Made by a program: the position numbers and the translations under genes
Assembly (NCBI RefSeq): GCF_017562075.2
Contig: NC_054085.1
Span: 21,426,808 to 21,490,807, forward strand
Reading direction: 5' to 3'
Origin: Anopheles merus
Taxonomy: Eukaryota; Arthropoda; Insecta; Diptera; Culicidae
DNA: 64,000 bases
In this document: one piece after another, positions 12,987 to 25,820 of the stretch
Layout of the letters: each line of letters starts with the position of its first letter
Position numbering within the stretch: the stretch's first letter is position 1
The notes under the pieces: model-generated
What the model saw: the letters and a program-made list of their open reading frames with translations, nothing else
Databases searched by the model: none
Told to the model about the DNA's origin: nothing

Positions 12987-13800
12987 CCTTACTCCCGTAC
13001 AGCTTCCTTTCCGAGCGTCGGATCTCTTCCTGAGATCCGTGCTCCATCGAAGCGCAATGCTGCTCGCGCTCTGTGCGTTAGCTTACCATCGGCATAGCCC
13101 AACCATCCCTCTCCAGGCTTGTGTCTGAAGAAGCGAGGGTGCAAGAGCAGGTTTAGAGGCGGTTAACCGTAACGCGCCTATACCTTTTAACGAACGTTCT
13201 CCGTCAATGCTGTTTGTGCAATCGGGGAGGGCGCGTACCGTTCATGTGTGTGATGATGATGGTGGAGGGTTCCCGGCTGCTGGATAAAGAGCGTTAAAGC
13301 TCCGCGCGGGATGTGGTCTGCGCACCGATCGATTATAAAGCAATATATGCAGATGGGGCTGGGTTAGTGGAAACATTGAGCAAAGAGCGCAGCAGACACA
13401 TCGCTCGGAGGTATTTGGCGATGGTTTTGTGCATTATGTTTGGAGGTTCTGGCGAGGAGAGGATGTTTTTTTTTGCATAAAAGTTGTACCTTCAGTGATT
13501 GTTTTGGTTTGATAGAGAAGGTAAGCTTTTGATGGGTTGTTATTCTTTTCATGATGGCATGTAATCTTTTTTCATGCTCATATTATGGTTTTATTTTTAT
13601 GAAAACATGACTGTAAAGCACCTGTACCGAGTTAATGGCTAGAAAGTCCTCCTAATAAGATGATCATTCTTGTAGAAAAATGATATTTTGATTGGTGCAT
13701 AAAGAAATGTCCAGATATTAGAAGTTTTTTTTTCGTTTATAAAATCTATTCTATCTATATATAAACTATATCCTGACTTGATACAACTCCTACCTACTGT
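11140..13800. other. fz intron B-C, middle, no gene seen
   Basis: Mixed DNA with no supported exon. It contains the motif TTTGGTCCTTCGAGCCGGA at 11852-11870, which recurs almost exactly in a tandem pair near 40.6 kb, and a CA array at 12950-12984. Confidence 0.55.
12950..12984. repeat. (CA)n microsatellite, about 17 units
   Basis: A pure CA run follows a short CT run (CTCTCTCTC), giving a compound CT/CA microsatellite. Confidence 0.93.
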
Positions 13801-13805
13801 AATGA

Positions 13806-14340
13806 CTCCGACTCTGGAAGACTCCAACTTCTGGCGATTCCTGACGACTCCAGACGATTGCAGACGACTCCAGACGACTCCAGAAGACTCCAGACGACTC
13901 CAGACAACTCCAGATGACTCCAGACGACTCCAGATGACTCCAAACTCCGGACGACTCCAGATGACTCTAGACGACTTCAGACGACTCCAGACGACTCCAG
14001 ACTCCAGACGTCTCCAGACGACACCAGACGTCTCCAGACGACACTAGACGACTCCAGACGACTACAGATGACTCCAAACTTCAGACGACTCCAGACTCCA
14101 GACGTCTCCAGACGACACCAGACGTCTTCAGACGACACCAGACGTCTCCAGACGACACCAGACGACTCCACACGACTCCAGATGACTCCAGACGACTCCA
14201 GACGACTCCAGACGACTCCAAACGACTCCAGATGACTCCAGACGACTCCAGATGACTCCAGACGACTTCAGACGACTCCAGACGACTCCAGACGACTCCA
14301 AACGACTCCAGACGACTCCAGATGAGTTCAGACGTCTATG
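13806..14340. repeat. Decamer minisatellite, unit CTCCAGACGA
   Basis: About 530 bp is built of 10-bp units of CTCCAGACGA with substitutions (GATGA, GTCTC, ACACC variants). A block with CAGACGTCTCCAGACGACAC appears twice, starting about 94 bp apart (13993 and 14087), so a weak higher-order period exists. Because 10 is not a multiple of 3, translation gives a 10-residue repeat in all frames, with few stops on either strand. The open frames here (TTPDDSRRLQ on +, ESSGVVWRRL on -) are therefore expected from the repeat and are not evidence of a gene. Confidence 0.92.
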
Positions 14341-17300
14341 TATGATGCTGATCTTACTTTCCTTCCGGAGTTGATTCTGAAATTTTCTGAGTACGATCCG
14401 AGTCTCTCCTCCAGAATTCCAAAGAGCATTGCAATCAATGAAAGTTGTACTTTTATTTTATTGTTTTAGGATATTGTACCTTGTGGAAGTTTTAATCCAT
14501 ATATACACTAGAAGAAAACAATAATTTAAGAATTAATGTGTATTTTGTAGTAGCTTCAAAACTTTTCAAGCTGTTCAATTTATCCATATAGCCCCACATT
14601 CCCATGTATAGTAATATACTCGAGAACGTAAAGCCCAAATTTAATTATGTTTTATCCCTATAATGTTTGTGTTGTTTAATTTATCTGTAATTACTGGTAT
14701 ATTAATCAGCGCTTTTATTTTATTGGGGAAACCTTACAATCGCGTTTGTTTGTGTGTTGTGTACTCGTACAGTTGCAATAACGCAATTTGTGCGTTATTT
14801 TTGTCTCCCATTCCATGAGTGTTGTGATGCTGGTGAAATATTGATATCAAATTACCATTTCCAGTGAAATACTCGAGCGAAGCCATTGTGAATGTGATTT
14901 TATTACAACGTCTGACACATGTGCTTCCCGTGGAAATGGTTTCCAGTTTTCCGTAGACTCTTCCTCCATATGTTTACGGAAATAATTTTAATTAAAGACA
15001 ATTTCATATTCAACATTCCCGTGGAATTCGGTGTGTCCCTTCTGTTCTCGTCTCTTCTCGAAACATTGCAATCAAAAATGAGAAAGCAAGTGAAAAAACA
15101 CAACAACACAAAACATCAAACACGAAACCGTCACGGGAATGACTCCCTCATGTGATGACGTAAGGAGGAAAGAATAAAGCGCTCTCTCTCTCCCTCTCTT
15201 TCTTTCTCTGTCTTTTGACCTCAGGGTGTGTATATTTATTGTATAAATATTTATGCAAAGACGGATTGTTACCTCGTATGTGTGGATCTGTGAACTGAAG
15301 AAGTCTACAATAGACTGCGCACTCCCACCTCGAAAAAAGCGAAACCCCGTCACGCGCGAGATTGATAGGGTTAAAAGATTCTTCTTTGGGCTTCCCACTC
15401 TCCACACCCTCCCACGAACACTCGTTTCCGTGAGTTTTTGGTATAAAGCAGGAAGAAGGAAAAAAAACGAGCAAATGCACGACATTAATTCTACTTCAAA
15501 GTCGCGCTTGCGATACACGACGGCGGCTGGCGAAGAAGAACGGGAGCACAGAACCGGATGACGGTTAAACTCCTCTTTGCCGGCTGCTTTGGCTGAGCTT
15601 TCTTGTTGTGCTTTCCAGCAGTGGAGTGGATGGAGCGGGTTACAACACGACGCAAACAAAATTCACCCGCCCCGGGATGTACAATCGCTACAAATGTTTT
15701 GGTGGTCGGGAAGCGGACGGGTTTTCTGTTGTCCCCTTATCAAGCCTCGTTGAGGTTATGTGTGTGCAGCAGAGCTGGCACTGGGAAGGGAACGGAGAAC
15801 AGTTTATTATTGTTTTCATTTACCTCACTTTACAGCAGCGGCTCCCCTTTCGTGAACCGTCGCGAGTGTGACCTCCTCGCGTAAGATGAAACGTTCATAG
15901 TACGCGCAAATGCATTGTCGAGGTGGTCTCGTGCCCTTTTCTCAGTCTTTCTTATCCACCGTCTCAGCCAGAACCGGGGTTTTCTGGCTCGGTTAACTAG
16001 GCCGGCTACGTGAAGAAATGGTTCTCAACGTTTTCAGTACGAAAGCACGAGCTTAATCGTCTCTCTTTAACTACTAAACGGAGGCGACCTTTTGCTGGCT
16101 GTGATGCTACCCGGTGGTACGCACGAGAGGCACAACTGCTTTGGTAACCTTCCGAAATGATGTCGTCGGACTGCTGAACTCTCTTCTCCACCCGTTGAAG
16201 GAGGGGAGACTCAGTGACATTTGTCGCCGGGCACTGCACTGCTTGCTTCCGATGTTGCTTCCAGCGTGGTGGCGTCGCATGCAGGCATTAGTGACACATT
16301 CCTGTGATGCTATGGCGGCCCCGGCACCAGCACGCCACGGGTTGAATTCCACGAACAGCAGCCGCCCGGTGTGTGTGTTGTGAAGTATGCTGGCCGTGTG
16401 GAGTCAAAGGGAAGAAAGCAGGATTCCGAGTACTACAACCTTCGCCGCGAGAAGTGCGCTGTGTAGAGTTAATTGTAGTTATTGCTGTTGTGCCTTTGCC
16501 GTTGTCATCGTTTGTTGACGGCCTGCCGAGGAGATGAAACGGAGGTTCGCGGCTGCCTCAAACGCAACGCAAGATGATGGTTTGCGCGCGCGCGCGCGCC
16601 TCCACTGCACGAATGCAATCAGTTCGGGTGAAATGTATACTTATGCTTTTCAACACTGTTTACAGTGACAGGCAGGTTGGTGGAGGTATCAACCCCCCGT
16701 CCCCGCCGTAGTGCTCCCGTGACTGTAAACGGATGCATTATTTAATCTTTCTTTGAAGTTGTAAACATGTTTACTCCAGAGAGTATATACAAGTGTGCAA
16801 TCCAGCGCGCAGAGGTCGGTTGCACTCTCTTTCTCTGCAGCCTGCATTGTTGTGATTTGCAGATTGAATGCACCGGTTTTTGTTTGGTTTTACTTTTCCT
16901 TTCCAATCGCGACCAGAAGGGTTTGGGATGATTAAGTTTTGTGCAGGAGCAGGCCCCGTATTACCGATCAGAAATCAGGGTTGATTCAAGTGAGCTGATG
17001 TAGTAAACAAAATTCAATACAAATGGCAACATTATGTATACTTAGGCATTTTAATTACATGGCGACTTTTGGTCGATGCTCTCGTTTGTTGGAAGTCTGT
17101 ATTTCTTAAAGTAGATACTGTGAGAACTCGCTTTATCATTCAAACCGCTTAAGAGTATAGTGCTAATGAGAAAATGGCGATAGGAATTGTTAGGACCTTA
17201 TTTGTTTGGAGATGACTTTGAAGTCTGACTTAGGGTAAAACCAACCAGATTTACTCAAGGCGCTTCTTAGAATGTGCTTAATAGACACACATGTGTGTTG

Positions 17301-19114
17301 TATTTCTTCAAAAGAAATGCACATATCTCCACAGTAAAAGACCTGTTGTCTCATTAAGCTCTTAGAATACAATTTTATGCTGCATCTCCGAAATTGAAAG
17401 CTCATTTCCAGGCTCTGAAGTATTTTTTAGAATGAGGTAGGAATACAGACACTATACATCAATTTTTGAAGACTTCGTAGACCACTTTTTAACATTTTCT
17501 TAATGACGGAATTTCTTGATGGAATTTATTTTATTTGAGCTAATCAAGATTTATGAATTACACGATTTTTCATTGGATCTCATAATTTTGGGACATTTTC
17601 CTGACTCTTTCTTCTGACGGGAAGTGATCATTTTGTATTGGTAATTGTACTTCATGGCATCCTTGCAGAACAGGCAGAATTGGAAATTCCCATTGGAATG
17701 GAAAGTATCCTTTAATACTAAGCACCCCTGAAACCCGTTCGTTTGATTTTTGTGAGAACAACAGAATCACAATGGGTATTTTACCTACAATTTTGTGCTC
17801 ATATCAAACTACATTTAATGATCGCTATCGATTCATCTCGTGAAACAAATGCATATATTTAACAATATGCTTATTTATATTGTACATTGAACTGACATTT
17901 GCAACACAAAGCGTTAATTGTTGACAGCCGTTGCGCACTTCTCTGTAATCGAATACTTGCTATAAAACATCGATTGAACGGCTTCTGTTGACGGTTGTCA
18001 GCTAAACTAGACACTACACGGCATGGACACAGTACGCCCTCGGAACCGATGCCTCTCCTCTCTTCTGTACACGGAAGGTGGGTGGTGTGATCGTCGATAA
18101 CTATATTTTTGTTTCACGCCCGGCTTCGAACGCCACTTTTATGGCACGTTTTCTTGCGCGAAGATTAACGAATTCATGTCACGAACCGCCGTTTGGTTCG
18201 ATTAAGAATGGTACGGCTCAGTAGTCGTTGCCGGTCTCTACCCAACGTCCCACGGATTCATTCCTCCCAAGACTATTTCTTTTTGCTTCGTCTCTACTTG
18301 TTACCCATGCATCGTATGGTAAACTTTTCTAGCATCAAAATGGTGCGCTGCTGTTGGAGTTGGTGCCTTGTCTGCCCAGGCTGCCGGAAGCACGACGAAT
18401 AGCTGCGTGAATTCTAATTAATCGCTCAAGCTCAAGTGCTCGTGAAAGCATTTATCGGTCGACAGGATGGATGTGCTTTGGAAGGTAAATGAGTATTATG
18501 AATAGTGTATTGTGGTTGGATGGTTCGTTTTATTTCATTTGTGGAGGGGCATAAGACAAAAATAAACTATAAAAAAACAGATCTTATTCAGCTCCAACAT
18601 TATTTTCCAATTTCTACCAAAATTCCAACGGGTCGTGTAAAGGAATGTTCCGTTTTGTTTTGCGCTGAATTCATCCCCGATGGGCCTGCAGGTTATGCAA
18701 TACATTTTAGATAAAATTTATGCTCCAACCAAACGATTTCTCTTGCTACTATCCCTCGTGCACTGTATTATTAGCTGCGGATCGCGTTATGGAGCTCCTG
18801 GGAGCAGCTGGGCGCGTACTTTTCTAGATAATAATCAGCAGAGCCCCGAGCAGGCTCCAGCAAACGGCACAACACACTACGTCACGTCAAGCTGCACTTG
18901 CCGCGGCTGGCCCACTGGTCAGCGGAGGGTTGAACCTAACGGGGGTCTTCCCCCACCAGTAGCAGTGTGCTTTGTAATTTAAATTCGAACATATATCCCG
19001 CGATTCGCTATCACCAAACCCCCAAACCGACCCCTGCCGCTAGCCTCAGGGTCTTGCACGCTCGAAAAACTAATGCTTTTCTCCTTCCTCTTGTTCTCTC
19101 TCTCTCCTCCGCAG
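14341..19114. other. fz intron B-C, last part, no gene seen
   Basis: AT-rich blocks (about 14.4-15.1 and 17.0-17.9 kb) alternate with mixed-GC DNA. A GC dinucleotide run lies at 16584-16599. The intron ends in a long CT-rich tract and TCCGCAG, the acceptor of exon C. TATAAAA at 17961 has no initiator at the right distance. No coding exon is supported. Confidence 0.55.
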
Positions 19115-19340
19115 GGCCATCGTCAATCAACGTCGTGCACGGTGCTGTTCATGGCGCTGTACTTCTGCTGCATGGCCGCGTTCGCCTGGTGGGCCTGTCT
19201 GGCGCTGGCCTGGTTCCTGGCGGCCGGTCTCAAGTGGGGCCACGAAGCCATCGAGAGCCGTTCGCACCTGTTCCATCTGGTGGCGTGGGCAATCCCGGCG
19301 GTGCAGACCATATTCGTGCTAGCGCTCGGCAAAGTTGAAG
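19115..19340 (+). CDS. fz: Frizzled, internal exon C (TM3, ICL2, TM4)
   Basis: The exon is 75 codons plus one base, between TCCGCAG (ends 19114) and GTAAGT (19341). It enters in phase 0 and leaves in phase 1. In order it encodes GHRQSTSCTV, then TM3 (LFMALYFCCMAAFAWWACLA), then WFLAAGLKWGHEAIE at the TM3/second intracellular loop. TM4 follows (HLFHLVAWAIPAVQTIFVLA), then LGKVE. The W-x6-GLKWGHEAI block is a hallmark of Frizzled and Smoothened class F receptors. The VAWAIPAVQT TM4 and KVEG exit match insect fz from memory. The next residues expected in the family (the second extracellular loop, with its conserved cysteine) are absent from the window, so the protein is incomplete here because of the window edge and not because of damage. 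Confidence 0.95.
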
Positions 19341-20327
19341 GTAAGTGGTTCGTTTGCGACGGGGCAAAGTTCCGCGCAACACCAGGAGCACCGGTCGGCA
19401 TGGGGTCAAGTTCGCTGTCACTGTTTAGCCACCTCGCGCTGGATGATGATGATGATCTCCGTCCAGGTGTTGATCCGCGCGTGTGAGGCTTCTCACACAA
19501 AGTATGCACAAGGGAGGGACGAGACACCGTTAGAGCAAGGGTAGAACTGGCTGTGTTGCGCGGCGGCCAAGAGCTTTATTGAAACTCGTCACGAAAGCGC
19601 TGCTTCAACCTGTTTAATTGTGAAACCTCCCCCTTTATAGCTGGCTCTGTAGAAGGTTTGGGGCGTTCGCGTGTGTCTGCAAGCGATAAAATTGCAGCGT
19701 TATATGTCGTCTCCTCCCCTGTGCTGTGCGTTTCCCTTAGTTGGTGTGTGCATATTTTTGCACAGTGCCTGCACCGTTCAACGGGCGCTGGCCGCGCTGT
19801 TTTAGTCGTGTGTTTTTTTCCACTGTCAGAAATGATCGTCTCTTTCTGCCGCGATACCATAGCGCGAGGGGACGCAAAGGGATCAGCCGGTGGGTGGTTG
19901 TGGCATGCGGGGGCAGTTTCTGTCTGAATCAATAAAAGCGCTATTAACTTTGTTAACGTGTCAGTTATCCCGTTTGGCGGGCGGTCGTTTTGCTCGGCAC
20001 ACGGAAAATAGACAAGCTGCTCGTTCTTTTTTTTGCTCGTTAGTTTTCTGTGCTTGCAAGGTATATAACTTGCCCAAAGGTACCAAAGGGGCTGGGAGCT
20101 GGAGCAATGCGGGATGTGAAAGGTTAGATTTATCATAATGTCCGCACTGTGCGCGAGCTTACACCGGCGGATTGAGTAATATTAGTATTTATGAGCAATT
20201 TTATCGTCTGCATTAATTTGCTCGGCAAATGGTGTAAAATCCCGGCCCTGGTCGAATGGAATGGAAGGGATTCAAATAGGGATATTAGAAGCTTTCCAGT
20301 GGAGTTGGAGTAAGTAGGTCATTTTTA

Positions 20328-21011
20328 TTAGAGTTTCTTAACCTTGGATCCGGCTATCCCGAACGAGTCTCTGCTTTCACGGTCTTAGGATGTAATGGGA
20401 TATGTGTAACATCCGTTCAACTTGACCCTCCCAAGAACTCTAAGTCTAAATCGCTAGGTTCTAAGTGGCATTAACTTGTACACCGAAAGCTGTCGATACA
20501 AAAAAACTTTCCAGTTTCAAAGAATACACGCGCTTCGTCAAAGGATGCACTCATCACGGATTTGCACGTTACACGTGTTACTATTTAAAGAAGAAACGTA
20601 AAAATAAAGAGTACACTTCTTGGAAAGCTGCAAAGCATTTGAATGTTTACAGTATGTTCCTCGCTATGAACTGTAGTATCATTACACAGTGGCTTAATTT
20701 TCCGGAAAAAGGGTCTAGATCCTTGCTACGAGCTAACAGTGTAACCGTAGCGGTCGCATAATTTTGTTTTCCGTGGTACTAAATACGTTAAATTAATTCC
20801 GATTTTAAAACGATGCTAGACTAGGACTTATAATGGCATATTGTACCTAGAAATGAAGGCTTTTTATCAACTTTACGTATTAACAAGCACGATTACGTGT
20901 AGTTCCGAACTTTTTTTAAGTTAAGAGCTATTTGTTTGCAATTTGTTACCTTTTTTTGTAAGTTGTCAAGTAGACACAGAATAATTTATCAAAAAAGTTA
21001 AGAAACTCTAA
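20328..21011. mobile_element. Candidate MITE, 15-bp perfect inverted ends
   Basis: TTAGAGTTTCTTAAC at 20328-20342 is the exact reverse complement of GTTAAGAAACTCTAA at 20997-21011. Counting the outer TA of each arm as a TA target duplication leaves 12-bp inverted ends starting GAGTTTC. The arms do not extend inward. The ~650-bp interior contains a 98-codon frame without a known domain. The pairing could be chance in AT-rich DNA, so a second genomic copy is needed to believe it. Confidence 0.35.
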
Positions 21012-21069
21012 TTTCTTAAAAGACTATCAAACATCCCGAAATAAATGATAATCGTTTGTTTAACAATTA

Positions 21070-21624
21070 TTAGGGCCCTTCACGATTCTAGGCAGCTTTT
21101 TGTATGAAGTTTGACAGTTGGAGGCTTAAATCATGTTAACACTCCATACAAAACCACACGCAAAACTAGCCTGCAATTTTCAGTCTAGATTATTCTAGTC
21201 TCAAAGCTAGAATTAGATTCAGGAACCTGCACGAAAAAAAAAGGCAAAACCATGTGGTGTTTACATTTTTCCCAAGGTGCATTAAAGAGATCTGGTGATG
21301 GAATCCAGAATCAAAGTATATTTAGTCATAGCATGTCTCATAGCATGTTTTTTATAAACAAATTTGAATATCACTTTTTGACAGGATGGGTGAAAACTTT
21401 TGTTCAAACAAGGTTTCTGGGGCTTGACGTACACTCAAAAAACTCTTAAAATTTTCATTCAGAACCAGAAGCGATAAAAATCAGCCTTCTAAATTCATAC
21501 ACCTTGGGATAAGCCTTCCTGTATACTATACACACTTAGATAGCTACTCGAAAACTGCTATACAATGCGAATAGCTGACAGGCTGACATTTCAACCTACG
21601 AACTTAAAACGGAAAGGGCCCCAT
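21070..21624. mobile_element. Candidate MITE with GGGCCCTT ends
   Basis: GGGCCCTTCACG at 21073 is mirrored by CGGAAAGGGCCC ending at 21620. The outer ATTA occurs on both sides, but with an extra C on the right. The interior begins with TTTTTGTATGAAGTTTGACAG and contains its partial mirror CCATACAAAA, a foldback style common in insect MITEs. The inverted match is short (about 8-12 bp) and GGGCCC is itself palindromic, so support is weak. Confidence 0.3.
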
Positions 21625-24600
21625 TAACTGATTTTTTCGCGTGATAATGAAAAATAATCTCTATTTTACAGTTGATAAGCTGTTTCTTGCAAGCTGATAA
21701 ACTTGTAGCATATAGTCGCTTTCGTGTACATTACCTCTTTGATTATGTGCGTTTGGTTAACTCACCGTAGAATGGTTAAACAAGTAGTTTATTAAATTTC
21801 ACAAATCAAAATGACACACTACGCTTTGATAATTTTACGCATCAACCTTTGCCAGTTGATTCTCTCCCTCTAGAGTTCTTGAGGAGCATGGTTGAGTTCT
21901 ACCCATAATTGAGTGTGTGTGTGTGTGTGACTGGGCCAAGGGCGTTTTAGATGGAGCCTGAAAGACTTTAACATCTGAATGTAACGCAAACTTGGCAAAA
22001 TTGAATTGCAAACTAATGCAGTCAAAATGAATGGGCAATTTAGCTAACGATTACACGTGTGGCACCAAGTCGGCCCGATACACGAGTTAAATTTCATTAA
22101 ATTTATTTTGTTGTTGTATCGTTACTCCATCTCCATCTCGCACCGTGAATGTTTTTTTCGGTCGCTGCTCGTATCTTTTTTCTGCAACAAATTTCTCATC
22201 ACGTTTCTGGCCCGGTTAGAGCTTTCTTTCTTTTTTTTTTGTGGTTGGTTTTTTCCTGCCATCGAATTTTGAAATTGAATCTAGAACACGTACACACTCA
22301 CACATATATCAGCACACCGACCCTGAAATGATCAGCACCACCGTAAGGTCATTAATATGGATGTGTGACGTTTAAATTTCAAACCACTAACGATCGATCA
22401 GGGACCGACCTGGCCTCGTCTTTACGCTCGCGAGGAAAAGTGGCTCCGATTGGGGGTATTGGGATAATCTTATCGGAGAATCCATTAGCTCTCGGGCCCA
22501 CTGGAAGGAGCTCTGTGTGTGTGTTTGCGAGAGCGCATTACAAGATTATTGTCGAAGCATGTGCGCACCATGGTTAGTGATTCGATTTTCCGGAAACGAT
22601 ATCGAAATGGGCGTAGGGATTTGAGACGAGAGTTCTACACATCGATCGCGCGGGCTGTCGGTTGTGTTTGACGTCGTTTAAAAGTCGTGCAAAAACGACC
22701 GGGGAGCAAATAAAGCGCTGATTCAAAACGGGCGATAAAACGCACGAGCTGCAAAAACGAGAGTCGCGCAAACCGAAATCGGAAAAATCTGCTTGTCTTT
22801 CGTTGTTGCCTTTCTCTCAAACAGCCCGCCGGTTGCGGCGGGTTAAACGAGTTTGACTTGCCCTGGCGCGGTAAGTGCTCTGCGATGTAAACGGTTTGAT
22901 GGTTTGTTATCGTTATTTTTTTGTTCGGTTTCGTTGTTGTTATTTTTTTTGCTACCACAAGGTGGTATGTAACGACGAAGAACAAGTGCAAACAACCGGT
23001 TGAGGGTTTTCCTCACTGCAACATGTCGTACGAACGGCGGCAGTGAACGATTGAGACGGCAAGATAAACCACACGATACCAGGATACAGATACGGAAAGC
23101 AGGCGTAGTACGCGATCGCTGGCGGAGCACTCTTAATCTTAATTTCCCAACCGAGGGGGTTGAAAATCGGTTGCGAATTATGCGCACAACAGCTCCATAA
23201 TTTTCCCGGAGCTCCACACAGCACACGACATAACAGTGCAGCGGGAACCGGGTGGTGTGATGCATCAAATCTGATAGTGGATTGTTGTGGCGCTTTATTG
23301 GTTTTGTGGCATCTAAAGGTATATGTCCCCAGAAGCTGCTGGTAGTATTGGTTCGGTTGGAGATCAGTTGTCGTGATTGGATTGTGTGGAACAACCGGGA
23401 TGGCAAGGCGTACGTGTGTCGTATTGCAATTCCAGAAACATTGCTTGTAGTCGTCTTGGGTTGAATGTCGTTCGTGTTCTTCAAAGTACTCCGGAACGCA
23501 CGCAAGGTATTTCGTGATTCTGAGAATAGCATTGAGATATGTTTTAGCTCAGCACAGATAGCTCATCGATCCGTCACCAAGACTCTGTGCAGCAAACCCT
23601 TATCAATGTGAGCTGTAAACTTGGGACCAAACTATTCGGGAGGCGTCTTCGGGAGGCATTTCTTGAAGTCCTGATTGGCAGACTATTAAAAAGACCCCTG
23701 GTGCTCCGATGGAACCATCCATCACCGGCCGTGTGGTGGCTGCGGTGCGCTGTCATTTTTCCACTTAATTAAATCTATTGCGAACGTCTGCGGTGTGGTG
23801 TGTCTTGCGCGCGTTCTCCACACCATTGAACCGGAACCACCGGAATAGACACGGATGAGTGCTAAAACTTCACTTAACCCCCGAACGCCGAATGTCCCGA
23901 CACCAATCCCCAGCTGCCCTATCCAGGGCATCACGCGAGAGCCCCATTTTCGGATCCCGCTTGTCTCGATAAATTATCGATCACACTCACGAAGGTTCAC
24001 TAAGGAGAAAGTGTACTTTGTTCTTCGTCCCCGTTGGGCACCTGTTGCGCCACAGCGTGTGTTGGTGCTGTCGTCCTCGTGCCTTCAGACAGAACGATTT
24101 GTCTTTTCCCAGGTGCTGTCCGTGTCCGTGCCGTTCTGGATTGGAGCAGGGCAGGCTGAAAAGGCGCATTCTCTGCTCTACGACACAGCACACCCCGGCT
24201 ATCAGACTTCAAAGCGTGTCAGCGGTGGCAAATTATACGGCCGTTGGCCGGGGCCAGGCTCCTACCTGTGGGTGATTTGTGGACACTGGTGTCATCGGAG
24301 CAGTGGTACACATCGTTTAATCAAACTTAGACATACACACACCCACATACACTGGGTTGGATGGTTCTCGGCCTATGATTGGAGCTGGAATTGCGAGGCA
24401 TGGGGACCTTCTGGCAATCGGCGAACCAATTTCTTGCCGTTGACCTAATCCCCGCGTACTTCAGCACATCGTTCTCCTTCGCAGTACCACCGGGTTGTCT
24501 CAGGATCTAACCGGAAAAGGGAAAGATGCTCGACATAATTGGTTTAAAGGCTCGAACAACACACATGCTTGCTGTTTGCGCCATGGGGTCTGCCTTCTTG

Positions 24601-25739
24601 CGCAGGTGATGCACGCAAACCGCGAGTTACGAATACGCTTAGATTATCGTCACTCGGCCGAACGTGTTTGACCAGCTTTCCTGTCGGTTCTTCCCGTGGC
24701 AGGCCTTGCGACTCATCTTCTCGCTCTGTGTGTATGTCAGGTTTGGTGCTAATTCGCCTGCCCGTTTAACTCTATTTGTTTCTAACTGTTCATTTATAGT
24801 CGAACAGCGGGACAGACACTAGGCACCACCAGGCACACACGCATTTCAACACCGTCTCGCGCCACGCCTCACACTGTCTGTCACGCGATGCAGATTATCT
24901 CTGGCAATCCGCACCGAGCTTGTTGCATCGTTTTGAACCGCGAGCTGAAACTAACCTGGCCCTTTCGCTTAATCACGCTTGGAAGAAAGTGTGCGGCGGG
25001 GGGACCCAGTACGAAGTGCCTCGGGTTGGGTTTGGGGTTACTGGTTTTCTATTTCAGTTTGGCGATGACGCCGTAATTGCGTGAAAGTGCGAGACGAGAA
25101 ACGAGCAACTGTTACAAAAAAAAATTGGATTCCGATACAGAGAGAAAGAGAGGAGAGGATGTAATGTGTAATGGACGTTGATAAGGTGTAGCTGATTTGC
25201 ATGAAATCTAGTCCTCCCAGGCGAGAAAGCGAAGCATCTCTCGGAGTGTGGCATGATCTGGATTTTCTTGGTCGCCGTTCGTGTGGCTTCGTGCTTGGCA
25301 GGCGCAGCGTTGCGGATTTTTGTGTCAGTGGTGCACCCCGTTCCGAGCACAGAGAGGCACGCAAAGAATCGCAAAGAATTAAGCGTAAATCCATTGCGCG
25401 TTGAGCGAAGAGGACGCGTTGGTAAGCTGAAAGGTGTAGCGCGGTTGTTTATTGCTGCCTTCTTTGGAAATTCACATTTCACTTTTTGTTTGCGCTAGGC
25501 AGGAGGACAAAACGAAAGTGTGTTTGCTATGCATGGAAAAAGGAAGGCGTTTTGTGCATGGAAACACCTTGATAGGTTAGATGTCTGTTTTTTTTATATT
25601 GCTTTCTAAGGTTGCTCAGCTGCACCTGACGAATGTAGTAGGGGGATATTGGGGGCCAATATTGAATGATTTTTTCAAAGGGAGCAGTTTCTTTTTACAT
25701 ATATTGACCGTAGTAAGTGTTAGCAATGTTGGAAACTTT

Positions 25740-25820
25740 CTATTTTAGTATAATTCTGGATTATTTTAGTACAATTCTGAATTTTAGTGTAATTCTGGAT
25801 TCAAATTGAGTAAAATTCTC
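25740..25820. repeat. Short AT-rich tandem repeat, about 20-bp unit
   Basis: Three to four diverged copies of ATTTTAGTATAATTCTGGAT stand in tandem inside an AT-rich block of the giant intron. Confidence 0.75.

Noticed and set aside
13806..14340. CRISPR-like array
   Set aside because: Repeats are contiguous 10-mers with no spacers, in eukaryotic intron DNA.
17961..18005. TATAAAA with TCAGCT downstream as a promoter
   Set aside because: Spacing of about 39 nt to the initiator-like A is too long and the initiator is imperfect.
22843..23532. 229-codon minus-strand open frame
   Set aside because: No domain, low-complexity Asn/Lys and Arg-rich stretches, no splice or promoter support; chance frame in mixed-GC intron.
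24095..24120. CTTTTCCCAG|GTGCTG as a ratchet point
   Set aside because: Good acceptor, but GTGCTG is not a credible donor.
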